A DNA stretch of 64,000 bases, from contig DBPR01000020.1 in NCBI GenBank assembly GCA_002305635.1, positions 1 through 64,000 on the forward strand, read 5' to 3'. Position numbers and translations under genes: made by a program. Every line of letters starts with the position of its first letter. Position 1 is the stretch's first letter. The notes under the pieces are model-generated. The model was not told where the DNA came from. It searched no databases and saw nothing but the letters and a program-made list of their open reading frames with translations. This DNA comes from Anaerolineaceae bacterium UBA1415. GTDB lineage: Bacteria; Chloroflexota; Anaerolineae; Anaerolineales; Anaerolineaceae. Below are positions 51,603 to 60,049 of this stretch, piece after piece.

Positions 51603-52739
51603 ATGGAGAGAAAAATGAAGATCGTTGTCACAACAGGCATTGTAGTTCTACTCATAACAATAGCCATTATCATTTTTGCATATCGAAATATGAATGCCGA
51701 TTTTTTCAATGCGGATTTCATGAAAAAAACGGGCTATAAATCAGGTTTTACTGAAAACACAGCGATTTTAGAGGACGGTTCGGAAATTTATTATATAGAA
51801 GGGCCAAACAACGGCCCGGCACTGCTTTTGCTTCATGGCCAGCAGACCAGCAGCTATGATTACGCAAAAGTATTGCCTGAATTGTCAAAATCATTTCATC
51901 TTTATGCCCTTGATTACTATGGTCATGGCAAATCATCTAAAGATCCTGATAAGTACAGCGCGGTCGCAATAGGAAACGACATCATCTGGTTTATCGAAAA
52001 TATTATCAAGGAAAAAGTCTATATCTCCGGTCACTCCTCTGGAGCCCTACTCGCCGCTTATGTTTCAGCCAATGCCCCTGAAGCCATTATCGCCACGATT
52101 TTGGAAGATGGTCCTTTCTTCTCCACCCTTCCTGGAAGAGCGGAAAAAACAATTTCGTGGCTGGGGTTTAAATTAATGTATGACTATCTCAATCAAAATG
52201 AGATCGATACTTACATGGAATACTCATTGGAACATGATTATATGCAGGCAGTCTTCAACGCCAAAGATCCGCAAACCTGGAACAAAATAGTGAAAGATCC
52301 TGCCTTAAGATATTTGAATAAACACCCCGGACAGGTCCCGAAGATCTGGTTTTATCCACCGGAGTTGGGAATCAACTCGATCTATGCGGTCAATGCCAAT
52401 ATGCAGGACGGAACCAGTAATTATGATCTGAGGTTTGGGGTGACATTTTACGATTTTTCCTGGTTCGATGGCTTTGACACGGAAGATATCTTGAAAAACA
52501 TTCAATCCCCTACGATCGTGATGCATGTCGCGCCCAACAAACTGACCGCTCCCGGTTATTACGATGCAAACGGAATCTTACTCGCAGCAATGGACGAAAA
52601 AGATGCACAAAGAGTTGTCGATCTGGTGCCAAACAGCCAATACATTGGTGGTTTTCAATCCGCGCATGATATCCATGCCGACCTGCCTGATGAATATATT
52701 GAGGTACTACTAAAAATAAAGGATCAAATCCAACCTTAA
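51603..52739 (+). CDS. Membrane-anchored alpha/beta hydrolase
   Basis: A 378-residue protein with an N-terminal transmembrane helix (7-27) holding an alpha/beta hydrolase domain outside the cytoplasm. The oxyanion segment LLHGQQTSSYD (77-87), nucleophile Ser145 in ISGHSSGALL, and His in QSAHDIH near the end are visible. The acid residue is not certain. AAAGGAGCG precedes the ATG. It precedes a broken small membrane gene and lies near two other hydrolases (54.3 and 55.5 kb). Substrate unknown. Confidence 0.8.
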   Translation: MERKMKIVVTTGIVVLLITIAIIIFAYRNMNADFFNADFMKKTGYKSGFTENTAILEDGSEIYYIEGPNNGPALLLLHGQQTSSYDYAKVLPELSKSFHLYALDYYGHGKSSKDPDKYSAVAIGNDIIWFIENIIKEKVYISGHSSGALLAAYVSANAPEAIIATILEDGPFFSTLPGRAEKTISWLGFKLMYDYLNQNEIDTYMEYSLEHDYMQAVFNAKDPQTWNKIVKDPALRYLNKHPGQVPKIWFYPPELGINSIYAVNANMQDGTSNYDLRFGVTFYDFSWFDGFDTEDILKNIQSPTIVMHVAPNKLTAPGYYDANGILLAAMDEKDAQRVVDLVPNSQYIGGFQSAHDIHADLPDEYIEVLLKIKDQIQP

Positions 52740-52801
52740 GACTCGCTGTTTTTTGATTTCTAACCTGTTTTGGCTGTAATAACCAGTGAAAGGAATCGGA
52801 A

Positions 52802-53239
52802 ATAGAGAAAGCAAGAAGAATTCTGTACTATGTTTCACTCGCTGTTAGTGCCATGGTCGGTCTCTGGCACTTTTTCGTGCCGCGCATGTTCAATTGGTAT
52901 GACTACCTTCCGATGCAATATGAAAATCTAATTGTTGGGATCGATTATGTGAACTATTGTTTTTCCGCTCTGCTTTTGGGAAGCAGTCTCGTTTTGATCT
53001 TACTGGGCAAAAGCGCGCTCTCACTCAATTATGAAACCCTTGTATTTCACACGATGCTGACCCTTATTTAGGTTTTCAGAGTCTGTCTCTCTCTTTTTAT
53101 CGAGCCATTCCCGATGGAGCCTACCCCAGCGGCAGCGATCGGACAGTTAATCCTGGCAGCAACCATGGCACTTATGATGGTGTTCGTCAACGCCAGCCTT
53201 TGCGTGGCATTCAGTCGTAAGAAGAATCTAATAAATTAA
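52802..53239 (+). pseudogene. Interrupted small membrane protein gene
   Basis: One frame of 145 codons reads as a four-helix membrane protein from 52802 to a TAA at 53237-53239, but a TAG at 53069-53071 stops it after the third helix. Both flanks are good membrane sequence (YETLVFHTMLTL before; LILAATMALMMVFVNASLCV after). The likely original start is ATA (52802) right after AAAGGAATCGGAA, where an ATG would be expected; the first real ATG is 17 codons later, inside helix 1. So both start and interior are damaged. Family unknown. Confidence 0.6.
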
Positions 53240-53345
53240 TTGACAAATAAGGTGAGAATATCGCCTTGTTTGTCGTCATGTGGCCAGTTTATCTTCAAGC
53301 ATCTTTAAAAGGTGCAAAAGAGTGTAAATGTATAATACGACTGAG

Positions 53346-53523
53346 GGCATTTCCGCGTAGCTTGCTACGAAACTTTCCTCAAAATCCATCCCACAGGGTG
53401 AGAGCCCGAAATGCCTCGTAGCTTGCTGCGAGGATAGGGATCGAAAGGGTTTTGATTTTACTGCATCGATGTGAAATTCTTGTTAAGGATACGAAAAGGT
53501 TTGAGTATCAAAGCCCTTTCCGT
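53346..53523. repeat. Nested inverted repeats in the spacer before the tetR gene
   Basis: Within the 440-base gap: GGCATTTC (53346-53353) pairs with GAAATGCC (53408-53415), enclosing CGTAGC/GCTACG. CGTAGCTTGCT recurs at 53417. Further on, GATCGAAAGGGTTTTGAT (from 53439) is inverted as ATCAAAGCCCTTTCCGTC (to about 53525). No gene is seen. Confidence 0.6.
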
Positions 53524-53639
53524 CAAAAAAAGAGGGCGAACAAGGGGATATTTTCTTTCCATCTTGCTTTCTTTATTGGATTTTCCTTTGATGGTATAAG
53601 GTTTGCTTTGACACTTTGAAGATATCCATTAAAATGAAA

Positions 53640-53654
53640 TTGAACAATGTTCAA
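53640..53654. promoter_or_regulatory. Palindromic operator of the TetR regulator
   Basis: TTGAACAATGTTCAA has 7-bp arms around one A, and the symmetry continues two more base pairs on each side after one mismatch. It lies 25 bases before the tetR start, the position expected for autoregulation. Confidence 0.75.
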
Positions 53655-53679
53655 ATTCTAAATCGGGAAGAATAATTAG

Positions 53680-54291
53680 ATGCCAAACCAACCGGATATT
53701 AAAGAAAAGATTATCAGCACCACTATCTCTTTGATCCAACGATCTGAAGGATTGATAGAAAACATAACCATAAGGGATATCGCGCAAAAAGCGGATATTG
53801 CCGTTGGGCTGATCAACTATCATTTTGGTTCCAAGAATAATTTGATCGAGATCTGCATCCAGCGGATCATCTCTCATATCATGAAGATCTTCCCTACAAG
53901 AGAAAGATCAACAGATACTCAAGAAAGCGATGGGCGAAATGGCGCTGATGACAACGCTGCTTTTATTGCCAGCGTCTTTCGATTCCTGTTAGATCACCCG
54001 GAGATATCCAGAATCTCCATACTTGGCGATCTCTCTCAACCAAACGCAAAAAGCAATTCTGCCATAAGTTACAGAGCAATCCTCAGGGCAATGCCAGATA
54101 AAGACCCAGAAAAGATCAGAAAGATCAAGGCTTTCATGCTCTTATCCACCATTCAATCCGCCTTCCTGAATCGGCAGATCAGCGAGGAATTATTGGGCAT
54201 CGACCTTAACAATGAAAGTGATTATCGTGACTTTTTCTGCCTCGTGACAGAAATCCTTAATATCACAGAACAAATAATTCAAAAGAGATAA
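53680..54291 (+). CDS. TetR-family transcriptional regulator
   Basis: A 203-residue repressor. The N-terminal helix-turn-helix reads ITIRDIAQKADIAVGLINYH (27-46), followed by FGSKNNLI, typical of TetR. The C-terminal ligand domain is unassigned. A near-perfect palindrome just upstream is its probable operator. It is followed after 24 bases by the frameshifted hydrolase, which it presumably controls. GGGAAG precedes the start. Confidence 0.88.
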   Translation: MPNQPDIKEKIISTTISLIQRSEGLIENITIRDIAQKADIAVGLINYHFGSKNNLIEICIQRIISHIMKIFPTRERSTDTQESDGRNGADDNAAFIASVFRFLLDHPEISRISILGDLSQPNAKSNSAISYRAILRAMPDKDPEKIRKIKAFMLLSTIQSAFLNRQISEELLGIDLNNESDYRDFFCLVTEILNITEQIIQKR

Positions 54292-54315
54292 AGAAAAAAG
54301 AGGAGCAAACCTGAA

Positions 54316-55244
54316 ATGATAAAAGAAGATAGAAAAGTGAGGAATTTTAATATGAAATGGATCCTGTACACTTTCTTACTGTTATTCGTACTGTATTTTT
54401 TGATTCAAGCTGTCCGCTGCAATCTTGGACTTGATCAAGCCAGGGAGAAGCTTAGCTCGTATGAAGTAAAGACAGCGGAACTCTCCTACGGAACAATGAC
54501 CTATATTGATGAGGGTGAAGGAGAAGTGGTCTTATCTGTTCATGGCCTTTTCGGCGGATATGATCAGGCTTACGAAAACGTTAGAAGCCGGATCGGTCGA
54601 AACCGCCTGCTGGCGCCCTCGCGCTTTGGTTACCTCGGCTCGGCTGTTATGGGGGCGGAACGCCCAAAGAACAAGCGGCCGCCTATGTGGAATTGCTTGA
54701 TCAACTTGGGATCGATCAGGTCTTTGTTTTGGGAACCTCTGCCGGAGGAACTCCCGCCATTCGTTTTGCTCTGGACTATCCGGAACGGGTCAAAGGCTTG
54801 ATCCTGTATTGTTCCGCGATGCTGGTAACTGAGAAACCAGAAAAATTTCTCGAATATCAAGCCGCCCCCGAGCCATTTTTGTCTGATTATGCCATGTACC
54901 TGATCAGTCCGCTCATGCCTTCTCTGTTTGGTATGTCCGCCTCAACCGTAAGGGTAATTCAGCCCATTGCTGACAGGAAAACCGGAGTTTTATTAGATGG
55001 AAAACTGACCAATCCAGATATGGAAAGGAACTTTGACCAATATCCGATCGAAAGCCTGAAGGTGCCAGTATTGATCCTGCATTCTGAAGACGATCCCGTG
55101 GCGAGTTTTGAGAAAGTCAAAAACGCTCAACATCGTTTCCCCAACCTCACGCTTGTCTCATTCCCAGACGGCGGACATATGATGGTCGGTCACAGCGCGG
55201 AGATCGACAAAGCACTGGACGATTTTATAAACCAAAATCAGTAG
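54316..55244 (+). pseudogene. Alpha/beta hydrolase split by a frameshift
   Basis: Two frames together encode one membrane-anchored alpha/beta hydrolase. The first gives the N-terminal helix and VHGLFGGYDQ up to MGAERPK. The second gives KEQAAAYVELLDQLGIDQ, the nucleophile motif LGTSAGGTP, the acid HSEDDPV and the final GGHMMVGHS. The switch occurs at CGCCCAAAGAAC (54661-54672), where one A appears lost from the CCAAAA expected for Pro-Lys. All catalytic residues are intact, so the break is recent, a sequencing error, or programmed. It is the apparent target of the adjacent TetR gene. Confidence 0.75.
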
Positions 55245-55329
55245 TTGGGTTTTTTCTATTGCCGCCAATGAAACGAGATGCGTTTTGAATAAGTTGATAA
55301 GGGAAACGATCTAATAAGTCAGTCTTGTA

Positions 55330-55373
55330 CGGATGGGGACCTGTGCCCGCGAGCAGAGTATCGTCCCCATCCG
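55330..55373. repeat. CGGATGGGG palindrome
   Basis: CGGATGGGG (55330-55338) pairs with CCCCATCCG (55365-55373). The 26-base loop contains GCCCGCGAGCAGAG. Preceded by GTA as in other copies of the family. Confidence 0.7.
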
Positions 55374-55471
55374 CCATGAAAAAAACAAAAGTAGTCATAG
55401 AAAACTCGAATCCATGAAAAACAAAACAAGTTTTAGGCTGTTTCTATCTTTTCGTCTACCAATTAGTATAT

Positions 55472-56287
55472 TTAAGCTATTTCTTCAATAAAAGATTCAA
55501 GCGCCTGATTGACAACATCAGGCTTGTCCGTATTAGCGTTATGCCCCGCGTCCTTTATCCATTCAAGAGGAATGCCGGTATCATTATTCCATTCCTGATT
55601 AATTCTCAGGCAAAAACCCACCCTGTCTTTCTCACCACAGATCAGCAACGCAGGGCATTCAATTTTGTAAGGCAGATCCGCTTCCATCCCTTCAGCAATG
55701 TTTATAAAACCGTGGCTAATTAATTCGACAAATCTACGTTTATTTCCATCGTAGACCATCATCATCTCCCGCATCAGGTTCCTGCCATATTCAGACGTGG
55801 CAACGCCATTCGATCCGGCCTTGATCAATAATTTCCACGGGAAAAACTCGTACATGGGTCGCAATCTTTTCAGCATCCAAAGCTCTCTGTCTGTAATATA
55901 TTTTCTTTGCAGGGGAGCAGAATCAATGGATACAAAGCCTTTCAACCTCTCAGGAAACAATTCCGCAAAAGCTTGTCCTACAAAACCGCCCATGGATTGA
56001 CCGATGATCACAGGCTTTGCTGTTCTTTCCTGCTCAAGGATCGCATTCACCCATTTTGCTTTGTCAAAGAGGCTGAAGTCGAGCTTGAAAGGGAATGAAG
56101 CGGCATGACCAGGCGCATCCCAGACGATAATATTGTACGTATCCTTAAAATGTTCAATTTGTTTCTCGAACAACCGGTGATCGGCTGTTAAGCCAGGTAG
56201 AAAAACCAAAGTCAAGTCATCAGCATCGATCATGCTGACCCAATAGTGGATAGTGCCAGAGGCTGTTTCGTATGTTCTTTCTATCAT
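55472..56287 (-). CDS. Alpha/beta hydrolase
   Basis: A 271-residue cytosolic hydrolase. LVFLPGLTADHRLFEKQ carries the oxyanion region; Ser98 in GQSMGG is the nucleophile, CGEKDRVG the acid and DAGHNANTD the His. It resembles the haloperoxidase/esterase (proline-iminopeptidase-like) group; substrate unknown. TTGGAGTTGGTC precedes the ATG. It is one of three hydrolases in 5 kb, but without a membrane anchor. Transcribed with the two reductases upstream only if the 50-base gap is crossed. Confidence 0.83.
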   Translation of the reverse strand: MIERTYETASGTIHYWVSMIDADDLTLVFLPGLTADHRLFEKQIEHFKDTYNIIVWDAPGHAASFPFKLDFSLFDKAKWVNAILEQERTAKPVIIGQSMGGFVGQAFAELFPERLKGFVSIDSAPLQRKYITDRELWMLKRLRPMYEFFPWKLLIKAGSNGVATSEYGRNLMREMMMVYDGNKRRFVELISHGFINIAEGMEADLPYKIECPALLICGEKDRVGFCLRINQEWNNDTGIPLEWIKDAGHNANTDKPDVVNQALESFIEEIA

Positions 56288-56336
56288 TTGACCAACTCCA
56301 ATTTTAAGTGATCTCTAAAAAAAATACCACATGATC

Positions 56337-56981
56337 TTAATTATGTTCCTGCGTGTAGATAAAGGGCGCATCAGGATCATAGCCGTGATTTTTAAGCTTC
56401 TTCACCACCATAAATGTTAAAAGGTTCGCAAAAATACGGGTCACGAATTTGCCAGGAGCGGGTTGTGCCTGTTCATAAAGGCTATCTGTGGACGCGGTTC
56501 CCTGTGCGATATGCCGAATAAACTGGTCAAAAGCCGGTACGACCTTCCGATGGTTCATGTGCTTTTCCAGCGGCTGTCCGTCCAGCATCGCGCCGCCACC
56601 CAGCACAAATCCTCCCATCCAGGAAAGATTATTTTGTTGCGCGAATAATTGCAGACAGCTTAGCCCGTGCTGATGGGTGTGCATGTACGGCATACCCCCA
56701 TTGATGATGCCATAAAGCTTCTGCCCGGAAAACCCGCCCACCTGAGCCGCCGTCTCCAGCAACTCGATCAGTCTGGCTGGATAGGTGTTGATATAGCAAG
56801 GCCCTGACATGACGATCGTTTCAGCTTTTTGCATTGCCAGAACCAGGTCATCCAGGGAGCCCTTTTGAGGCAGAAAGACCACTTCACCGCCTGTGATGGC
56901 ACGGACGCGCTCGAGCAGCATAGCGCTGGTCCCTTTGCGTCTGGGGCTGGCGCAAAGCAGCATTGTTTCTGACCTATTCAT
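56337..56981 (-). CDS. Flavodoxin-fold NAD(P)H-dependent oxidoreductase
   Basis: A 214-residue protein with an FMN-phosphate loop LLCASPRRKGTSAML at its N-terminus and a MSGPCYINTYPARLIELLE segment matching the NADPH-dependent FMN reductase fold; GIINGGMPY forms the isoalloxazine loop. The start ATG at 56981 follows AAAGGAGATC and overlaps the end of the preceding flavoprotein gene by eight bases, so the two are coupled. It may form a heterodimer or an electron-transfer pair with it. Physiological acceptor unknown. Confidence 0.75.
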   Translation of the reverse strand: MNRSETMLLCASPRRKGTSAMLLERVRAITGGEVVFLPQKGSLDDLVLAMQKAETIVMSGPCYINTYPARLIELLETAAQVGGFSGQKLYGIINGGMPYMHTHQHGLSCLQLFAQQNNLSWMGGFVLGGGAMLDGQPLEKHMNHRKVVPAFDQFIRHIAQGTASTDSLYEQAQPAPGKFVTRIFANLLTFMVVKKLKNHGYDPDAPFIYTQEHN

Positions 56982-57513
56982 GGCTGATCTCCTTTGCGAC
57001 TTGCTCAAGTCCGCTTTTGTCCATACTGCTGTCGAGGATAAAAGCCTGTCCTTTCACATCCATGATCTTTCGGTTTTCGGTATGAAGAGCTAAAAACGCC
57101 TTCTGCTCTGCTTCGCTTAACTTATTTCCGACCCCGATCATGTAATATCTTAGCCCTGGTACCCTCATGCCTTTCACCAGCTCTCCGTCTTTCATGCGGT
57201 AACGGGGATCGCCAAGAACTGCAATCCGGTCCATCACCTTTTTGATATGGTGGCTGACACCGCCAAACACCACCGGAGAAAGCATGACAAGCGCCTGACA
57301 GCCAGCGATCTTTTGCACGACCAAGTGCATATCATCCTTCATGACGCAGCGCCCATAGGTCTTTCCGCTGCAGCTGCTGCAGCCGGTACAAGGCTTGATA
57401 TCGAGGCTGTTGGCAGAAAAACGAACAAGCTGCCTTCCTGTTGGGAGTAAGGCATCTTCCAGCAAGCTGCCCCAATCCCCTCTGCTGTCATCTGAAATGA
57501 TCGTGATCATCAT
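56974..57513 (-). CDS. Iron-sulfur flavoprotein-like reductase
   Basis: A 179-residue flavodoxin-fold protein. The compact cysteine motif CTGCSSCSGKTYGRC (42-56) is similar to the clusters of archaeal/clostridial iron-sulfur flavoproteins, and LSPVVFGGVSHHIKKVMDRI is the FMN-binding stretch of the same family. It probably binds FMN and a 4Fe-4S cluster and moves electrons in the cytosol. The start follows CGGGAGC; either of two consecutive ATGs may be used. Cotranscribed with the reductase downstream. Confidence 0.78.
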   Translation of the reverse strand: MMITIISDDSRGDWGSLLEDALLPTGRQLVRFSANSLDIKPCTGCSSCSGKTYGRCVMKDDMHLVVQKIAGCQALVMLSPVVFGGVSHHIKKVMDRIAVLGDPRYRMKDGELVKGMRVPGLRYYMIGVGNKLSEAEQKAFLALHTENRKIMDVKGQAFILDSSMDKSGLEQVAKEISHE

Positions 57514-57760
57514 TGCTCCCGTTTGCTGGTATCCTGCGCGTTACAGGCTATTTCATGTTTGTTGTGAAACGCATTAAGGTTATTGCTAAATTTTAACTTA
57601 TTCTATCCCCGCCAAACCGAATTTATAACTTTGGTTTTATTTTTCATAAAAAGTTCCCATAAGCATGCCTGATATTTTAATAGAAGCTTCACCTGAATCT
57701 TTCGCAAGTGTATAAAAACATTTCGCCCCATTTATTTAAAAAATGAATTTTCAAAAAATA

Positions 57761-57802
57761 GTGTAAAGATAACTTGACACTGTGTAAAAGATACAGTACT
57801 AT
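57761..57802 (+). promoter_or_regulatory. Promoter with direct repeats for the XRE operon
   Basis: TTGACA (57774-57779) and TACTAT (57797-57802) are 17 bases apart. GTGTAAAGATA at 57761 and GTGTAAAAGATA at 57782 are direct repeats 21 bases apart, flanking and covering the -35, a good arrangement for binding by the encoded XRE regulator. The rest of the 364-base gap is AT-rich and empty. Confidence 0.65.
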
Positions 57803-57877
57803 ATGTCTATCTTCAATAACAATTTATAAAGATTTGACAACATTTCATATGTTGTCGCCAGACATTAGGAGGATCAT

Positions 57878-58318
57878 ATGCTCAACCGTACCAAAATAGC
57901 TATTCTCTCAGCTGTAACCAACATGGTTTGGTTCATTCTGACTTATATCTGGAATCGTCAAAGAATCGCGCCCATAGGCGGCGAAGAGCTCGCCAAAGCC
58001 TGGGGCGTTTACCTGCTTGTCTTGGTCGTTGGTTTTCTGGTGCTGGACGCGCTCAGCGCTATTTTGATCATGACAATTGAAAAACGTGCCGGTGGGCAGG
58101 GCTTTGAGGAAAAGACCGACGAACGCGACCGATACATCGAAGGCTACGCCGCGAAAACTTTTCGATGGGTCTTCTTTCTTTCCTTCCTGGTTGCTCTCGT
58201 CCTTCTGGCGATGGGGTTGGGATTCCGAACTTTCTTTTATGCGCTTGCTTTCACGATCTTACTCGCCGACCTTGGCATGTGGATCACCTACATTATCGGC
58301 TATGAAAGGGGGCTGTGA
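57878..58318 (+). CDS. Four-helix membrane protein, DUF2178-like
   Basis: A 146-residue protein with four transmembrane helices (7-26, 44-66, 94-113, 118-138) and the cytosolic motif KTDERDRYIEGYAAK between helices 2 and 3, as in DUF2178-type proteins. Such genes often precede a small helix-turn-helix regulator, as here, where the stop codon overlaps the next ATG. Function unknown; possibly a membrane sensor for the regulator. TAGGAGG precedes the start. Confidence 0.72.
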   Translation: MLNRTKIAILSAVTNMVWFILTYIWNRQRIAPIGGEELAKAWGVYLLVLVVGFLVLDALSAILIMTIEKRAGGQGFEEKTDERDRYIEGYAAKTFRWVFFLSFLVALVLLAMGLGFRTFFYALAFTILLADLGMWITYIIGYERGL

Positions 58319-58539
58319 TGATGACAAAGAAGACCCGTATCAGCAATAACATACGTACCCTTCGTTTCATGGCGAATGAAATGACCCAACAACAGTTGGC
58401 AGACCTGGTTGGGGTGACCCGTCAGACCATTCTGGCAGTTGAAAATGGCAAATATTCACCTTCTCTGGAATTGGCTTTTGCTATCGCAAGAGTCTTCGGA
58501 AAAACTCTGGAAGAAGTCTTTTCCTATGATGAGGAATAA
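58318..58539 (+). CDS. XRE-family helix-turn-helix regulator
   Basis: A 73-residue Cro/CI-like protein: NNIRTLRFMANEMTQQQLAD, then LVGVTRQTILAVENGKYSPS as the recognition helix region, then FGKTLEEVFSYDEE. This is the YozG-like minimal regulator usually paired with small membrane proteins. Start options are GTG 58315, ATG 58318 or ATG 58321; the first ATG overlaps the previous stop. It is likely to control its own operon at the direct repeats near 57770. Confidence 0.85.
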   Translation: MMTKKTRISNNIRTLRFMANEMTQQQLADLVGVTRQTILAVENGKYSPSLELAFAIARVFGKTLEEVFSYDEE

Positions 58540-58543
58540 AGAG

Positions 58544-59506
58544 ATGGAAAGAATCGGAAAAAATTTACCAGCACGCATGAAGGCAGCCGTGGTTACTCGC
58601 TATGGTAGTCCGGAAGTGATCAGGATCATGGAGGTTCCCTTACCCGAATTGAAGCCGAACATGGTGATAGTGCGAGTGGAAGCGGCCGCGGTCAACTCAG
58701 CAGACGCCCGTACGAGAGCTTTGCAGGCGGAGGAACCCATTAGAACCCTGATGCGGCTGGCGCTGGGTTTCCACAGACCCCGCCAACCCATCCTGGGCAC
58801 GGTCTACGCCGGCACCATCGCTGCCATTGGTAAAGACGTCCATACTTTCAAAGTTGGTGACAGGGTCTTTGGCGCTACCCCGGGAATGCTCTTTGGCTGT
58901 CACGCAGAATATGTGGCAGTTCCCGAGGAAAGCGCCATTGCTCTGGTACCGGAGGGCAAGGATCCCGCCGAGATCGCCAGCCTTGTGTTTGGCGGAACTA
59001 CAGCGCTGTTTTTCCTGGAAAGAGCAGGGGCAGCACCTGGAAAACATGTTCTGATCTATGGAGCCTCCGGAGCGGTGGGCAGCATGGCTCTGCAAATCGC
59101 CCATAATCTGGGTATGCATGTCACCGGCGTTGCCAGTGCTAAGAATGAGAGCCTGGTCATTTCCCTTGGCGCGGATCAATTCTTAGACTATACACAACCC
59201 AATTTTCAGCTTCCTTTGGCGGAGTATGACCTGGTTTTTGATGCTGTCGGCAAACTTCCCCGAAAACTGGCAAAACGATTACTGAGACAGGGCGGCACTT
59301 ATACCACGGTAGGCGGCGCAAGCGTATCTAAAGAAAACAAGCAACAATTGGAGCGTCTGGTGAACTGGTATCTTTCCGGCAAGCTCCAGGCTGTTATCGA
59401 AGCGCGATTTGCCTTTGAGGACATTCAAAAAGCCCACGCATTGGTTGATAGCGGGCACAAACGCGGAAATGTGATTTTAATGATGCAAAAGGAGGAACAA
59501 CAATGA
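58544..59506 (+). CDS. Zinc-independent alcohol dehydrogenase-like (quinone oxidoreductase type) NAD(P)-dependent enzyme
   Basis: A 320-residue medium-chain dehydrogenase/reductase. MKAAVVTRYGSPEVIRIMEV opens the GroES-like domain; VLGTVYAGTIAAIGKDV and VGDRVFG follow. The Rossmann motif is LIYGASGAVGSMALQIA. Structural-zinc cysteines are absent, and no Cys or His zinc ligands are evident, so it belongs with quinone oxidoreductases and enoyl reductases. The ATG at 58544 lies four bases after the regulator's stop and follows GAGGAATAAAG. Overlaps the next gene by four bases. Confidence 0.85.
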   Translation: MERIGKNLPARMKAAVVTRYGSPEVIRIMEVPLPELKPNMVIVRVEAAAVNSADARTRALQAEEPIRTLMRLALGFHRPRQPILGTVYAGTIAAIGKDVHTFKVGDRVFGATPGMLFGCHAEYVAVPEESAIALVPEGKDPAEIASLVFGGTTALFFLERAGAAPGKHVLIYGASGAVGSMALQIAHNLGMHVTGVASAKNESLVISLGADQFLDYTQPNFQLPLAEYDLVFDAVGKLPRKLAKRLLRQGGTYTTVGGASVSKENKQQLERLVNWYLSGKLQAVIEARFAFEDIQKAHALVDSGHKRGNVILMMQKEEQQ

Positions 59507-59886
59507 TAAAAGAGATCGTTACGATGGATCCCCGACGCGTCCAGCTGTCCATTTCCTGGGTAGCGCTGATGCTTATCTACCTGCTTGGAGATGTCTTGCG
59601 TCTTTATGAAAAGGGTCAGGCTGCTGGCTTTATCGACGGAAAACCGATGACCCAAACCCACCTGATGATGGCAGCCTTAATGATGCTGATCCCCATTCTT
59701 CTGGCACTTGGTATGGTCTTTTTGCCGCAAGGTCTTGCAAAATGGTCCGGCATCATCGCCTCACTCATACTTTTTATTATCAATGTCATCGGAGTTGCCG
59801 GTTATTCCAGTCTGTTTGACCGCTTCCTGATCTGCCTGAGTTTAACGCTAAATGTCTTTAACCTTGTGTGGACATGGCTGTGGTGA
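59503..59886 (+). CDS. Small four-helix membrane protein
   Basis: A 127-residue protein with four hydrophobic segments (17-33, 50-72, 80-99, 105-126), starting ATGA within the end of the dehydrogenase gene, after AGGAGGAAC. It shares topology with DUF6326-type proteins; the assignment is tentative. As last gene of the XRE-controlled operon it probably works with the upstream dehydrogenase, perhaps in a redox or drug-response role. Function not known. Confidence 0.65.
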   Translation: MIKEIVTMDPRRVQLSISWVALMLIYLLGDVLRLYEKGQAAGFIDGKPMTQTHLMMAALMMLIPILLALGMVFLPQGLAKWSGIIASLILFIINVIGVAGYSSLFDRFLICLSLTLNVFNLVWTWLW

Positions 59887-60049
59887 AAGAAAAATCAAGG
59901 GATATGCTTTGAGGAACAAGTCCCGCGGATTAAAAAACCGAACATCATAAAAAGCTCAATTGCTGGGTCTTATCATTCCTTTCGGTGCCAAGTCTTCGCT
60001 CATATTGTATAATGGAGCTAATCTACTAAAAAATCTGGAGGCGAACCTA

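Noticed and set aside
794..53071. Recoding of TAG (both interrupted membrane genes are cut by TAG)
   Set aside because: tuf and transketolase end in TAG, and no pyrrolysine or other suppressor tRNA was seen. Two cases are too few to support recoding; mutation is simpler.
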